Below are positions 1-6,279 of a stretch of 29,213 nt of DNA, piece after piece. Below the pieces are notes generated by a model. It did no database searches and had not been told where the DNA came from. It saw only the letters and a program-made list of their open reading frames with translations. The stretch lies in contig JAHWIB010000012.1 of NCBI GenBank assembly GCA_019322815.1, positions 1-29,213 on the forward strand, written 5' to 3'. The stretch is from Candidatus Woesearchaeota archaeon. Its GTDB lineage: Archaea > Nanobdellota > Nanobdellia > Woesearchaeales > WJKL01. Numbering within the stretch: the first letter of the stretch is position 1; every line of letters starts with the position of its first letter. Both the position numbers and the translations under genes were made by a program.

Positions 1-2
1 AT

Positions 3-212
3 ATTAATGCTTTTATAAGAATGAGAAAAAGAGTAAATCCACTTTATCATCCACAAGAGAATTTTAAAAATACAATATATTCACAGACATTAAATGATTC
101 AGTTAGAATTGCTGGATGGGATGCAGAAAGAGACAGAACAGAATCTTTTGAGAGGCACTGGAAAGTTGCAAAGATCATTTCAGGATATGGAAACTTAAAG
201 GCAGCAGCTTAA
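3..212 (+). CDS. C-terminal end of a kinase-fold protein (K0), cut by the window edge
   Basis: The frame is open to the left edge, so this is the tail of a longer gene rather than a 63-residue protein starting at the ATG at 21. The tail aligns with the last ~60 residues of the large kinase-fold protein at 6280-8400. Both share an MR-(Q/K)-(K/R)-(L/V)-N segment, then a Tyr-x-Pro-x-Glu-x-Phe segment, then a Gln-Thr and an Ala-Gly-Trp motif, and both end in small residues before TAA. It is therefore probably the C-terminus of a paralogue (K0) of that protein. Its stop codon overlaps the stop of the leftward regulator at 209-1093 through a shared TTAA, the same junction seen at 8397-8400 and 16444-16447. 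The catalytic part lies outside the window, so activity cannot be judged. Confidence 0.75.
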   Translation: MNAFIRMRKRVNPLYHPQENFKNTIYSQTLNDSVRIAGWDAERDRTESFERHWKVAKIISGYGNLKAAA

Positions 213-1093
213 GTATTTATTCCAATAGCATCAGAACATGATAGATTAATAAGTCTTGAGATTTCTATCAGATGATAATTGACTAAGTCATTTTTTCCAC
301 TCTTAAAGATCTTAGATTTATTCTGCTGAATTTCTTTTGTAATATCAAAGACTACAGCGATCTTATTTAGATTTTTTTCAAAAAAGCCTTCATAGAGATT
401 ATTAAAAGAGTTAATAATCCTATTAATCAGTTCAGCTGCTTTATTATCCTCCAGATTTTTCTTTAGTTCTAAAGAAAGATAATAGATGCTTCTATGAATC
501 CATGTTATTGTTGCTATAAAATGCCAGTAGAAATGTGTTTTTTCTTTCTCTACAACCTTTCTAAATATGCATCTTCTGCAGAAATTATCAATTCTTATTG
601 CTTCAGCTGCATTCTTTTTTATTTCTTCTAAATTTTGTTCTTTTCCTTCTAAGAAATCTCTTATTAAAACTAAATCATTTTTTATTATGAAAAATGTCCT
701 TCTCATAAGCACATCAAATTTATCATATCTTGGCTCTGTCAGGCTCTCAATTATTATTTTTTTATCTGTTTTTTCTGTAATCTGCCATCCCATCAAAAGG
801 TCTAACTGCTTTTCAATTGATTTTGCTATATTCGCTTTTTGAAAATTTATCTTTAAAAGATCATATCCATTTCTGTATGCATTATTAAGAAGATATTGAA
901 TAAATTTATCATTAGTAGAATCAATAGTTAATTCTCCTTCTTTTCTTGGAGTTGTTTTTGTCTTGATAATAAGCTCTTCTCTTTCTTCTTCAAGATCAAC
1001 CTCTTTAGTTTCATCTATACCGTGCTCCCTTATCCATTTGATAGGCAAAGTTATTGTGTATGAGTCGCTTTGCTTGATTATCTTTCTTTTCAT
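209..1093 (-). CDS. AbrB/SpoVT-PhoU-like transcriptional regulator (R1)
   Basis: This 294-residue protein has an N-terminal swapped-hairpin AbrB/MazE/SpoVT-like DNA-binding domain at about residues 1-47. The start MKRKIIKQSDSYTITLPIKW is typical of the family. It is followed by a long, mostly helical region resembling PhoU. Archaeal AbrB-PhoU fusions are usually annotated as phosphate-uptake regulators, but no phosphate transport gene is nearby, so phosphate sensing is not supported here. It is closely related to the regulator at 8397-9293 and more distantly to the one at 16444-17352. All three end with a conserved Ile-Gly-Ile near the C-terminus. A TTTATAAA box at 1117-1124, read leftward, lies 24-31 bases before the start, implying a leaderless mRNA. 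The gene is divergent from the operon at 1234-4830, its likely target. Confidence 0.85.
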   Translation of the reverse strand: MKRKIIKQSDSYTITLPIKWIREHGIDETKEVDLEEEREELIIKTKTTPRKEGELTIDSTNDKFIQYLLNNAYRNGYDLLKINFQKANIAKSIEKQLDLLMGWQITEKTDKKIIIESLTEPRYDKFDVLMRRTFFIIKNDLVLIRDFLEGKEQNLEEIKKNAAEAIRIDNFCRRCIFRKVVEKEKTHFYWHFIATITWIHRSIYYLSLELKKNLEDNKAAELINRIINSFNNLYEGFFEKNLNKIAVVFDITKEIQQNKSKIFKSGKNDLVNYHLIEISRLINLSCSDAIGINT

Positions 1094-1233
1094 AGTAAAT
1101 TAGTATATTTTAGTTGTTTATAAATCTTTTGAAAATATATTAAATATATATTTAATAGGGAAAACATATATATCTAACTAATTCTGTTTTTTAGTTACTT
1201 AATAGTAATAAAATAATTAAGGTGACATAAAAA
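1094..1233. promoter_or_regulatory. Divergent promoter of unit 1 (P1)
   Basis: This region lies between R1 (leftward) and the lipoprotein operon (rightward). The leftward TATA box TTTATAAA is at 1117-1124. A rightward TATA-like tract, ACATATATAT, is at about 1164-1173 and is followed directly by CTAACTA. TAACTAA (1175-1181) and TTAGTTA (1191-1197) form an inverted repeat with a 9-base spacer close to the expected transcription start, a candidate operator for R1. A Shine-Dalgarno AAGGTGA (1219-1225) precedes the ATG at 1234. The block around 1158-1183 and the leftward TATA block are clearly conserved in the promoter at 9294-9429. The sites are seen in the sequence; binding by R1 is inferred. 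Confidence 0.65.
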
Positions 1234-2811
1234 ATGGAAAAAGGAATTTTAGGAAGATTGTATGACGGTGCTAAGAAATATGCAGCAATTGGTGTTTTAG
1301 CAGCAGCTGCTTTTGCTGGATGTGATAAAAAGCCTGATTCTGATAAGTCTATTGATTGGAAGATATTATATCAAATGGAGAGGCAAAAGAATGAGGTAAA
1401 ATCCAAAGATCTTGCTGAACAATATAGAAAAATAGAAGCAGAAATAGCAGAAGAAAGAAAATTAAATCAAGATCTAGAAGATGCTATAAAACCTTTAATT
1501 TCTGGAAATTATTATGGAAGGTATCTTGATGAAGTAGGAGAAAAAAGAGAATTTCTTGATTCAATTAATTCAAAAGAATTCAAAGATACTTATGATTATT
1601 TAAAGACAAAAGGAGGAGTTACTGAAATAAAAAGTGTTGAAGATATAATTGAGATTGAGAGGATTTCCAGACATTTAGATGTACTTAAACATCTTGTTGA
1701 AGATATAGGAGCTGAAGATATAGAAACATCTATTGAATTTAAAGACGGCAAAAAATATATATTCGGAAATATCTTAAAAGAATTTGCTGATTTCTTAAGT
1801 TCAGAAGAGACAAGAGATAAAGTAACAAGCGAGGAAACAAAGAATTTTTTTGATTATTCTAAAAAGAAGTTTGGAAAAGAAGAATGGAGAATAAAAGAGT
1901 TAAGAAGGCTGTTTAAATTTGATCTTAGCGATTCATATGAAAATATAGATTATATTATTGATAAGTTTGATTATGATGCTAAGTTAATGCATCATGAAGA
2001 TTTATTAGATCTGCTTGATGTTGCTCAAGATCCTGAGTTTATGAAGAAAGTAAGAGATCCAAAGTATAGAGTAGAGGATGTATTCTCAACAAATGATATT
2101 GTTTTGATTGATCTGATTGAATCAGATGAAGAATTAAAAGGATTATATAATGACAGAGAGAGATTAGAAAAAGAATTGCAGGGAATATATGAAAGAGAAC
2201 CTGTTTTAAGAACATGGAAAAATAAAGAGAATCCTCTTCCTGAAGATTATTCTGAAAGAAATCCATTAGAAGATTTTAGTACATTGGATCTGATAAGGAT
2301 ATATATTTTAGATAAAGCAATGCAGGATCCTGAAGTGATCAAAACAATTAGTGATGGCATACAAAGAGATTTATTTGAATTTAAAGGAACAGAGCTTGGA
2401 GGAACTTTTGAATATGCAGATGGAAAAGCAAACTTCAAAGTAGCAGTTCCTAGAGAATATGTTAAAGGAAGCTGTGAATTCACAAATGGATCTTACAGTC
2501 ATTCATATAATGGATTCAATAATAGGGGAGTTTCAACTTTCCACTTCCATGCCTGCAAAGAAGATGATTCTGAGATTTCAGGACCAAGCTGCGGAGATCT
2601 TAGTGTAAGCATGAAATACAGAGTTAGTGATGTTGTTATAACTGCTCTTGGGCAGGAAGGAGATAATATGAAGATCAATGTAGATTTCTATGCAGCTGAC
2701 AGAATAAGAGGAGAGTTAAAACCTTATCTGAAAGATGTCCACAGCAAAGCAAAAAGATTAGACCTTGGAACTTATGAAGTTCCTTTTCAAAGGCTGGAAA
2801 AAGGTGAATAA
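1234..2811 (+). CDS. Large exported lipoprotein with coiled coil, function unknown
   Basis: This 525-residue protein is first in the unit 1 operon. The N-terminus has basic residues, then a hydrophobic stretch ending in a lipobox-like AAFAGC with Cys30, so export and lipid anchoring are likely. Residues ~40-90 are charged and helical (probable coiled coil), and the middle is a long acidic helical region. The last ~130 residues are Gly/Ser/aromatic-rich with three cysteines and look like a beta-rich domain. I do not recognise the family. Its signal segment, (K/R)LY-(D/E)-GAKKYA, is shared with the next gene and in weaker form with the third, suggesting related precursors. The gene ends in Lys-Gly-Glu-stop, encoded by the ribosome binding site of the next gene, with 2 bases between the genes. 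Confidence 0.75.
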   Translation: MEKGILGRLYDGAKKYAAIGVLAAAAFAGCDKKPDSDKSIDWKILYQMERQKNEVKSKDLAEQYRKIEAEIAEERKLNQDLEDAIKPLISGNYYGRYLDEVGEKREFLDSINSKEFKDTYDYLKTKGGVTEIKSVEDIIEIERISRHLDVLKHLVEDIGAEDIETSIEFKDGKKYIFGNILKEFADFLSSEETRDKVTSEETKNFFDYSKKKFGKEEWRIKELRRLFKFDLSDSYENIDYIIDKFDYDAKLMHHEDLLDLLDVAQDPEFMKKVRDPKYRVEDVFSTNDIVLIDLIESDEELKGLYNDRERLEKELQGIYEREPVLRTWKNKENPLPEDYSERNPLEDFSTLDLIRIYILDKAMQDPEVIKTISDGIQRDLFEFKGTELGGTFEYADGKANFKVAVPREYVKGSCEFTNGSYSHSYNGFNNRGVSTFHFHACKEDDSEISGPSCGDLSVSMKYRVSDVVITALGQEGDNMKINVDFYAADRIRGELKPYLKDVHSKAKRLDLGTYEVPFQRLEKGE

Positions 2812-2813
2812 AA

Positions 2814-3449
2814 ATGGAAATTATAAAAAAATTATATGAAGGTGCTAAAAAATATGCAACTGCAGCAGTTGTTGGAGCAACAATTGGTCTTTTAGCAACT
2901 ACAGCAGTTATTAGATGTAGTAGATGCAGTCAAAAGCCTGCTTCAGATCACGCAGATTTTATTCTTGAACATGGAGCTGATTCTAAAATTGAAAATGAAG
3001 GAAGAATCACTGCAGAGCCTATTGAAGGGACTGAGAAACTTACATTAAGCGGGACTGAGCTGCATACATTAGAAGGTTATGTAGATGTTTATATGGGTAA
3101 TAGAACAAAAGTTTATTTAAGAAAAGCAGTGAAAAAAGAAAAAGAGGGTGTGACTGAACTTTATGTAACTTCAGTGGTGGATATTCTAAACAGTGAGGAA
3201 CTTTCATATGATTCAGGCAAGTTAGTTTTTGCAGCTCGTCTTAATGATAAACCTTTTACTATTCAGAAAACATATAAATTAAGTCTTGAAGAAGCTACTT
3301 CTGCAGCAGAGATTATCATGAAAGAGATGAGAGAATATGTTAATGCTAAAAATGATAAGAAAAAAAGTAAGGAAGAACTGGAAAAGCAAAAAGAAGCTGA
3401 AGAAAAAAGAAGAGTAATGAAAGAGGCAGGGATAATCAAAGGTGAATAA
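2814..3449 (+). CDS. Exported or membrane-anchored protein, function unknown
   Basis: This 211-residue protein is second in the operon and translationally coupled to the gene before it (GGTGAATAAAAATG at the junction). The N-terminus KKLYEGAKKYA matches the signal segment of the preceding lipoprotein. A hydrophobic stretch at residues ~16-34 is followed by Cys35 and Cys38. The residues before Cys35 (Val-Ile-Arg) do not make a good lipobox, so it may stay as an N-terminal anchor rather than be lipidated. The middle looks beta-rich (about residues 75-165). The C-terminal ~45 residues are highly charged and helical. No family is recognised. It ends in Lys-Gly-Glu-stop, again coupled to the next gene. 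Confidence 0.7.
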   Translation: MEIIKKLYEGAKKYATAAVVGATIGLLATTAVIRCSRCSQKPASDHADFILEHGADSKIENEGRITAEPIEGTEKLTLSGTELHTLEGYVDVYMGNRTKVYLRKAVKKEKEGVTELYVTSVVDILNSEELSYDSGKLVFAARLNDKPFTIQKTYKLSLEEATSAAEIIMKEMREYVNAKNDKKKSKEELEKQKEAEEKRRVMKEAGIIKGE

Positions 3450-3451
3450 AA

Positions 3452-4168
3452 ATGATAAAAAAAATGTATGAAATTGTTAAGAAATATGCAGCAATCAGTG
3501 TTTTAGCAGCTGCTGGATGTGCAAGTCAATTAGCATCTCATGAAGAAATTGATGATCTAGTCGCAAAGTTGGTAAACACAAAACCTTCAAATTATGAAGG
3601 CCAAAGAGATGATGCTATACAATTAGTACGGGAAGCAGATTACAACAAAGATGGAATAATAACTTCAAAAGAATTAGAAAGATTCAAAGCAGAAAATCCT
3701 TGGATAGAAGAAGAATATGAAAAAAGTGAAAAAAGGAAAAAAAATCAGACACCTCATCACTTAATAGATCTAGCCTTGAAGTTGAAAAATAAAGAAGTTG
3801 AAAAAAAGGATGAAGGATCAGTTTATACAATAACTCCAGAAAATAGTTTTTTAAGTGATGGAAGGATTTTAAGAGTTGTTAAAGTTGTATATCATGATAA
3901 AGATGGAGATGGAAAACCAAGCGCTGGAGATGAAGTAGAATATACTCTTCAAGTAAATGCTCCTAATGTAATTGGAACAACAATAAGAACATTTAGAGAT
4001 GTTATTGAAGAAGGAGAATATGCATACACTTCTCTTGGTGAATTTGATCCTAATACTGGCAAACAAATGCCTGATGAATCCCAATCATTCACAGGTTTTA
4101 GAGGTATAGCTAATACCCTATTGTATTCTGAAGTAGAACATAATAAACAATTGGATAAAGATAAATAA
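3452..4168 (+). CDS. Lipoprotein with EF-hand-like calcium loops
   Basis: This 238-residue protein is third in the operon. A short signal with the lipobox LAAAGC ends at Cys23. A canonical 12-residue EF-hand loop spans residues 63-74 (Asp63, Asn65, Asp67, Gly68, Ile70, Glu74). A second Asp-rich loop, DKDGDGKPSAGD at 149-160, resembles calcium loops of dockerin or EF-hand-like extracellular proteins. The rest of the C-terminal half appears beta-rich. Calcium binding outside the membrane is a reasonable inference; the partner or substrate is unknown. The C-terminus is Asp-Lys-Asp-Lys, so the Gly-Glu junction seen elsewhere is missing here, although the gene is still followed within 2 bases by the next ATG. 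Confidence 0.75.
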   Translation: MIKKMYEIVKKYAAISVLAAAGCASQLASHEEIDDLVAKLVNTKPSNYEGQRDDAIQLVREADYNKDGIITSKELERFKAENPWIEEEYEKSEKRKKNQTPHHLIDLALKLKNKEVEKKDEGSVYTITPENSFLSDGRILRVVKVVYHDKDGDGKPSAGDEVEYTLQVNAPNVIGTTIRTFRDVIEEGEYAYTSLGEFDPNTGKQMPDESQSFTGFRGIANTLLYSEVEHNKQLDKDK

Positions 4169-4170
4169 AA

Positions 4171-4830
4171 ATGAAGCAATTAGAGCTGGAAAAATTATTA
4201 GAAGCAGGATTCTATGCATTAGGAGTTGAATTCAGCAGAAGAAAATATGGAGAAGAGATTAGAGTTGCTTCTGAAGTTGATGATCAGTTTGAAGAAACTT
4301 CTGTCAAGGAAGCAGAAAGAAAAAATGCCAGTTTTAAAACACCAGAAGGAGGATTGCTTGCTGCACTAGGATTGTATGCAGGGCGTGATGAATTGACTGA
4401 AGATCAAAAGCATGTATTTGATGAAGCTGTTCCTTTTTTTAAGAGAAAAGCTGAGATATTAGACGGCGCTTTTATTGTAGATTATCGTGTTTATGCAGAA
4501 GAAACTATGGATAATTATGAGCCAAATGCAGATGAGATCATAAGAGATGGTAAAATTTTAGGTGAAATGATTGATGTACACCTGAATGTGCCAGGCAAAG
4601 AATTAATGCTTGCTTCAATTACAACATATTTTGATGGTTATCCTGAACAAGAAGATGATACCTTTGTCAGGATTGTCTATACAAAAGAAGAGCTTGACAG
4701 GATATTTGAAGATAATGTTCCTGAATTAGTTTCCAGGATTGATATAAAGCTTAAATCTATGAAAGGATCAGTACAAAAGGAATATGATCCAAAATCAATA
4801 TATCAAGGAGTAATGGATTTCTTAGTTTAA
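4171..4830 (+). CDS. Acidic cytoplasmic protein, function unknown
   Basis: This 219-residue protein is last in the unit 1 operon, starting 2 bases after the previous stop. No signal peptide or membrane segment is visible. The N-terminal ~45 residues are helical and charged. A small Gly/Ala/Leu stretch (GGLLAALGLYAG) is near residue 60, followed by an alternating alpha/beta pattern. It resembles no family I recognise. In position it corresponds to the unrecognised genes of the unit 2 operon, but I see no convincing sequence similarity. It is followed by the palindromic element at 4838, which may end the operon transcript. Confidence 0.65.
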   Translation: MKQLELEKLLEAGFYALGVEFSRRKYGEEIRVASEVDDQFEETSVKEAERKNASFKTPEGGLLAALGLYAGRDELTEDQKHVFDEAVPFFKRKAEILDGAFIVDYRVYAEETMDNYEPNADEIIRDGKILGEMIDVHLNVPGKELMLASITTYFDGYPEQEDDTFVRIVYTKEELDRIFEDNVPELVSRIDIKLKSMKGSVQKEYDPKSIYQGVMDFLV

Positions 4831-4837
4831 AGGTCTT

Positions 4838-4876
4838 AAATGCTTGAATTCAAGCATTTCAAACGCTTGACTTCTT
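4838..4876. repeat. Palindromic element, copy 1
   Basis: A perfect 22-base palindrome (4838-4859, core TGCTTGAATTCAAGCA) is followed by a further half-site, TTCAAACGCTTGA. The whole ~38-base element recurs at 12529-12566 with few changes. Both copies follow the first operon of a unit and precede the second transcription unit. It could be an operator, an RNA hairpin ending the operon (9-base stem with an AATT loop), or the start of a decayed short reading frame, since both copies contain an ATG opening M-x-EFKHFK. Confidence 0.6.
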
Positions 4877-4881
4877 TATAT

Positions 4882-4920
4882 TTTCCCCTTACAATTGATT
4901 TTTATAAATGTAAGGGGAAA
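4882..4920. repeat. Inverted repeat at the left of the Fic gene (copy 1)
   Basis: TTTCCCCTTACA (4882-4893) and TGTAAGGGGAAA (4909-4920) are perfect 12-base inverted arms around a 15-base AT-rich spacer. The right arm directly abuts the TATA box of the Fic gene. A near-identical copy lies just after the Fic stop at 5959-5996, also directly before a TATA-like box. It is probably an operator for self-regulation of the Fic module, or a boundary of an inserted module. Confidence 0.75.
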
Positions 4921-4952
4921 GATTTAAATAGGTGTAATGTTTTGGATATTAT
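4921..4952 (+). promoter_or_regulatory. Promoter of the Fic gene
   Basis: GATTTAAATA (4921-4930) sits 23-32 bases before the ATG at 4953, the usual archaeal BRE/TATA spacing for a leaderless or nearly leaderless transcript. It begins immediately after the inverted repeat arm ending at 4920, so a protein bound there would be expected to block TBP/TFB. Confidence 0.55.
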
Positions 4953-5957
4953 ATGGTATATATTCATGTAAAAAAAATAGGAAATAAAAAATATTACTCA
5001 TTAAGAATATCAGTAAGAAAAGAAAATCGTGTTATTACAAAAGATTTATGTAATCTTGGCAGTGATATCTCTAAAATAAATCTAGATAACTTGGAAAAGA
5101 AATATAAAAAAGAAATAAGAAAATCATATAAAACTATTAAAAAATTCTTAGATACAAATTATTATATTGAAAGAATAAAAAAAGTAAAAAAAAGCCTTTT
5201 TTTTACTAAAGAACAACTAATTAATATTGAAGCAATTTTACTTCATTATAGGTCTAAATTTCTTAAATTAAATAGATTAACAAAAAAAGAAACCTATAAT
5301 AATTTCTTAATAAAATTTGCAGTTAATAGTACTGCTATTGAAGGAAATACTATTACATTGAAAGAGGCCCGTAAATTATTTGAAGAAGATGTCATGCCAA
5401 AGAACAGAACATTAAGAGAAGCTTATGATCTTATTAATACAAAAAAAGTATTTAATTTTTTACTTAATAAAAAACCTAAATTAGATATAGATTTAATAAT
5501 AAAGATCCATGATATGCTCCTTGACAAAACTGATAAAAGAAAAGGTTTAAGGAATCATGATATTCATATTTTGGGGCAGCCTTTTAAGCCAAGTCCTGCA
5601 AGATATGTAAAATCTGATATAAGATTATTGTTGGAATGGTATAATAAAAACAAAAATATAATTTATCCTCTTGCATTAGCAATCTTCTTCCATCATAAAT
5701 TTGAAAGCATCCATCCATTTTCAGATGGAAATGGAAGAACTGGAAGAGTGCTTATGAATTATATACTCTCTTTGCATAATTATCCTCCACTTGTGATTTC
5801 AATAAGATCTAGAAAAGAGTATCTTGATTTATTAAATCAAGCAGATAAATCACTAAAGAAAAATCTGTTAGAAATAAACAAAAGTTATTATCAAGATTTG
5901 ATTAATTTTATTTATTCTCAATATAAACTTTCTTATTGGGATACATTTCTATTTTAG
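4953..5957 (+). CDS. Fic family protein (probable AMP transferase)
   Basis: This 334-residue protein carries the canonical Fic motif HPFSDGNGRTGR, with the catalytic His at residue 254. Fic enzymes usually transfer AMP from ATP to a hydroxyl of a target protein. An upstream STAIEGN segment (Ser126, Glu130, Gly131) matches the inhibitory (S/T)xxxE(G/N) helix placed N-terminal to the Fic core, so the enzyme should be self-inhibited. Residues 1-~35 form a small beta-rich domain seen at the front of archaeal Fic proteins; ~40-100 is a charged helical linker. The gene has its own promoter, is bounded by copies of one inverted repeat, and lies between elements that are adjacent in unit 2, so it looks like an added module. 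The target is unknown. Confidence 0.9.
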   Translation: MVYIHVKKIGNKKYYSLRISVRKENRVITKDLCNLGSDISKINLDNLEKKYKKEIRKSYKTIKKFLDTNYYIERIKKVKKSLFFTKEQLINIEAILLHYRSKFLKLNRLTKKETYNNFLIKFAVNSTAIEGNTITLKEARKLFEEDVMPKNRTLREAYDLINTKKVFNFLLNKKPKLDIDLIIKIHDMLLDKTDKRKGLRNHDIHILGQPFKPSPARYVKSDIRLLLEWYNKNKNIIYPLALAIFFHHKFESIHPFSDGNGRTGRVLMNYILSLHNYPPLVISIRSRKEYLDLLNQADKSLKKNLLEINKSYYQDLINFIYSQYKLSYWDTFLF

Positions 5958-5958
5958 G

Positions 5959-5996
5959 TTTCCCCCTACATTTAATATTTTATTTGTAAGGGGAAA
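5959..5996. repeat. Inverted repeat at the right of the Fic gene (copy 2)
   Basis: TTTCCCCCTACA (5959-5970) and TGTAAGGGGAAA (5985-5996) are inverted arms with one mismatch around a 14-base AT-rich spacer, starting 2 bases after the Fic stop. The arms match copy 1 at 4882-4920. The right arm again abuts a TATA-like box (GTTATAAAG, about 5999-6007). Confidence 0.75.
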
Positions 5997-6031
5997 AAGT
6001 TATAAAGCTGTTTATATGAGATAAGATAGTC

Positions 6032-6097
6032 ATGCCAAAAGATCAAAACAGAACTTATTCTAATGAAATATTTGTTACTACTATAAAGAGACTATAA
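6032..6097 (+). CDS. Possible 21-residue peptide downstream of the Fic gene
   Basis: The ATG at 6032 opens a 21-codon frame (MPKDQNRTYSNEIFVTTIKR plus Leu), 25-33 bases after a TATA-like box that follows the second inverted repeat. It could be a leader peptide, a decayed gene, or only the start of an untranslated RNA. Its end runs into the duplicated control region at 6074-6122, which argues against a conserved protein. Confidence 0.2.
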   Translation: MPKDQNRTYSNEIFVTTIKRL

Positions 6098-6140
6098 ATA
6101 CAAAAGCTTTATAAAGTAGTAATTTTTACTACTTTTTACT
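6074..6140 (+). promoter_or_regulatory. Duplicated control region, copy 1, with hairpin operator for the RHH-kinase pair
   Basis: Bases 6074-6122 match 12583-12630 closely over ~48 bases (GTTAC..CT..TAAG.GACTATAAA....AAAG.TTTATAAAG.AGT). The TATA box TTTATAAAG (6108-6116) lies 25-33 bases before the ATG at 6141, so the mRNA should be leaderless. AAAGTAGTAA (6113-6122) and TTACTACTTT (6126-6135) form a perfect 10-base inverted repeat between TATA box and start, a typical place for autoregulation by a small antitoxin-like repressor. Binding is inferred. Confidence 0.6.
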
Positions 6141-6278
6141 ATGAAGATAAAGGTTTCTATATCAATGGAAGAGGATACGATCAAAGCAGTTGAAAAGCTT
6201 GTTAAAGAAGATACTTTCAGAAATAAGAGCCATCTTATTGAATTAGCTACAAAAAGATATCTAAAAGAGGTCCAATGA
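6141..6278 (+). CDS. Ribbon-helix-helix DNA-binding protein (RHH1)
   Basis: This 45-residue protein has one short strand (KVSISM), a first helix (EEDTIKAVEKLVKE) and a second helix opened by RNKSHLIELATKRY, the classic CopG/MetJ/Arc layout. Such proteins bind DNA as dimers through the paired strands and often repress their own operon as antitoxins. It ends one base before the start of the 706-residue kinase-fold gene, and its last codons contain that gene's Shine-Dalgarno GAGGT (6267-6271). A related protein (shared YRNKSH/FRNKSH turn) sits in the same position before the other large kinase-fold gene at 14106-14237. An antitoxin or operon repressor role is inferred. Confidence 0.8.
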   Translation: MKIKVSISMEEDTIKAVEKLVKEDTFRNKSHLIELATKRYLKEVQ

Positions 6279-6279
6279 T

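Noticed and set aside
21..212. Complete 63-residue gene at the left edge
   Set aside because: The frame stays open to base 3 and aligns through the ATG with the K1 C-terminus, so it is the end of a longer gene.
209..1093. Phosphate transport regulation by the AbrB-PhoU proteins
   Set aside because: No Pst or Pit transporter or phosphate metabolism gene lies nearby; the regulators pair with operons of unknown proteins instead.
4838..4876. CRISPR-like repeat
   Set aside because: Only two copies exist, nearly 8 kb apart, with no spacers and no cas genes.
4840..4971. 43-codon frame starting in the palindromic element
   Set aside because: It runs through the inverted repeat and Fic promoter and overlaps the Fic start; only the first 12 codons resemble copy 2, so it was not called as a gene.
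4882..5996. Insertion sequence carrying the Fic gene
   Set aside because: No transposase is present, and no target-site duplication could be seen; each repeat is itself an inverted repeat next to a promoter, which fits an operator better.
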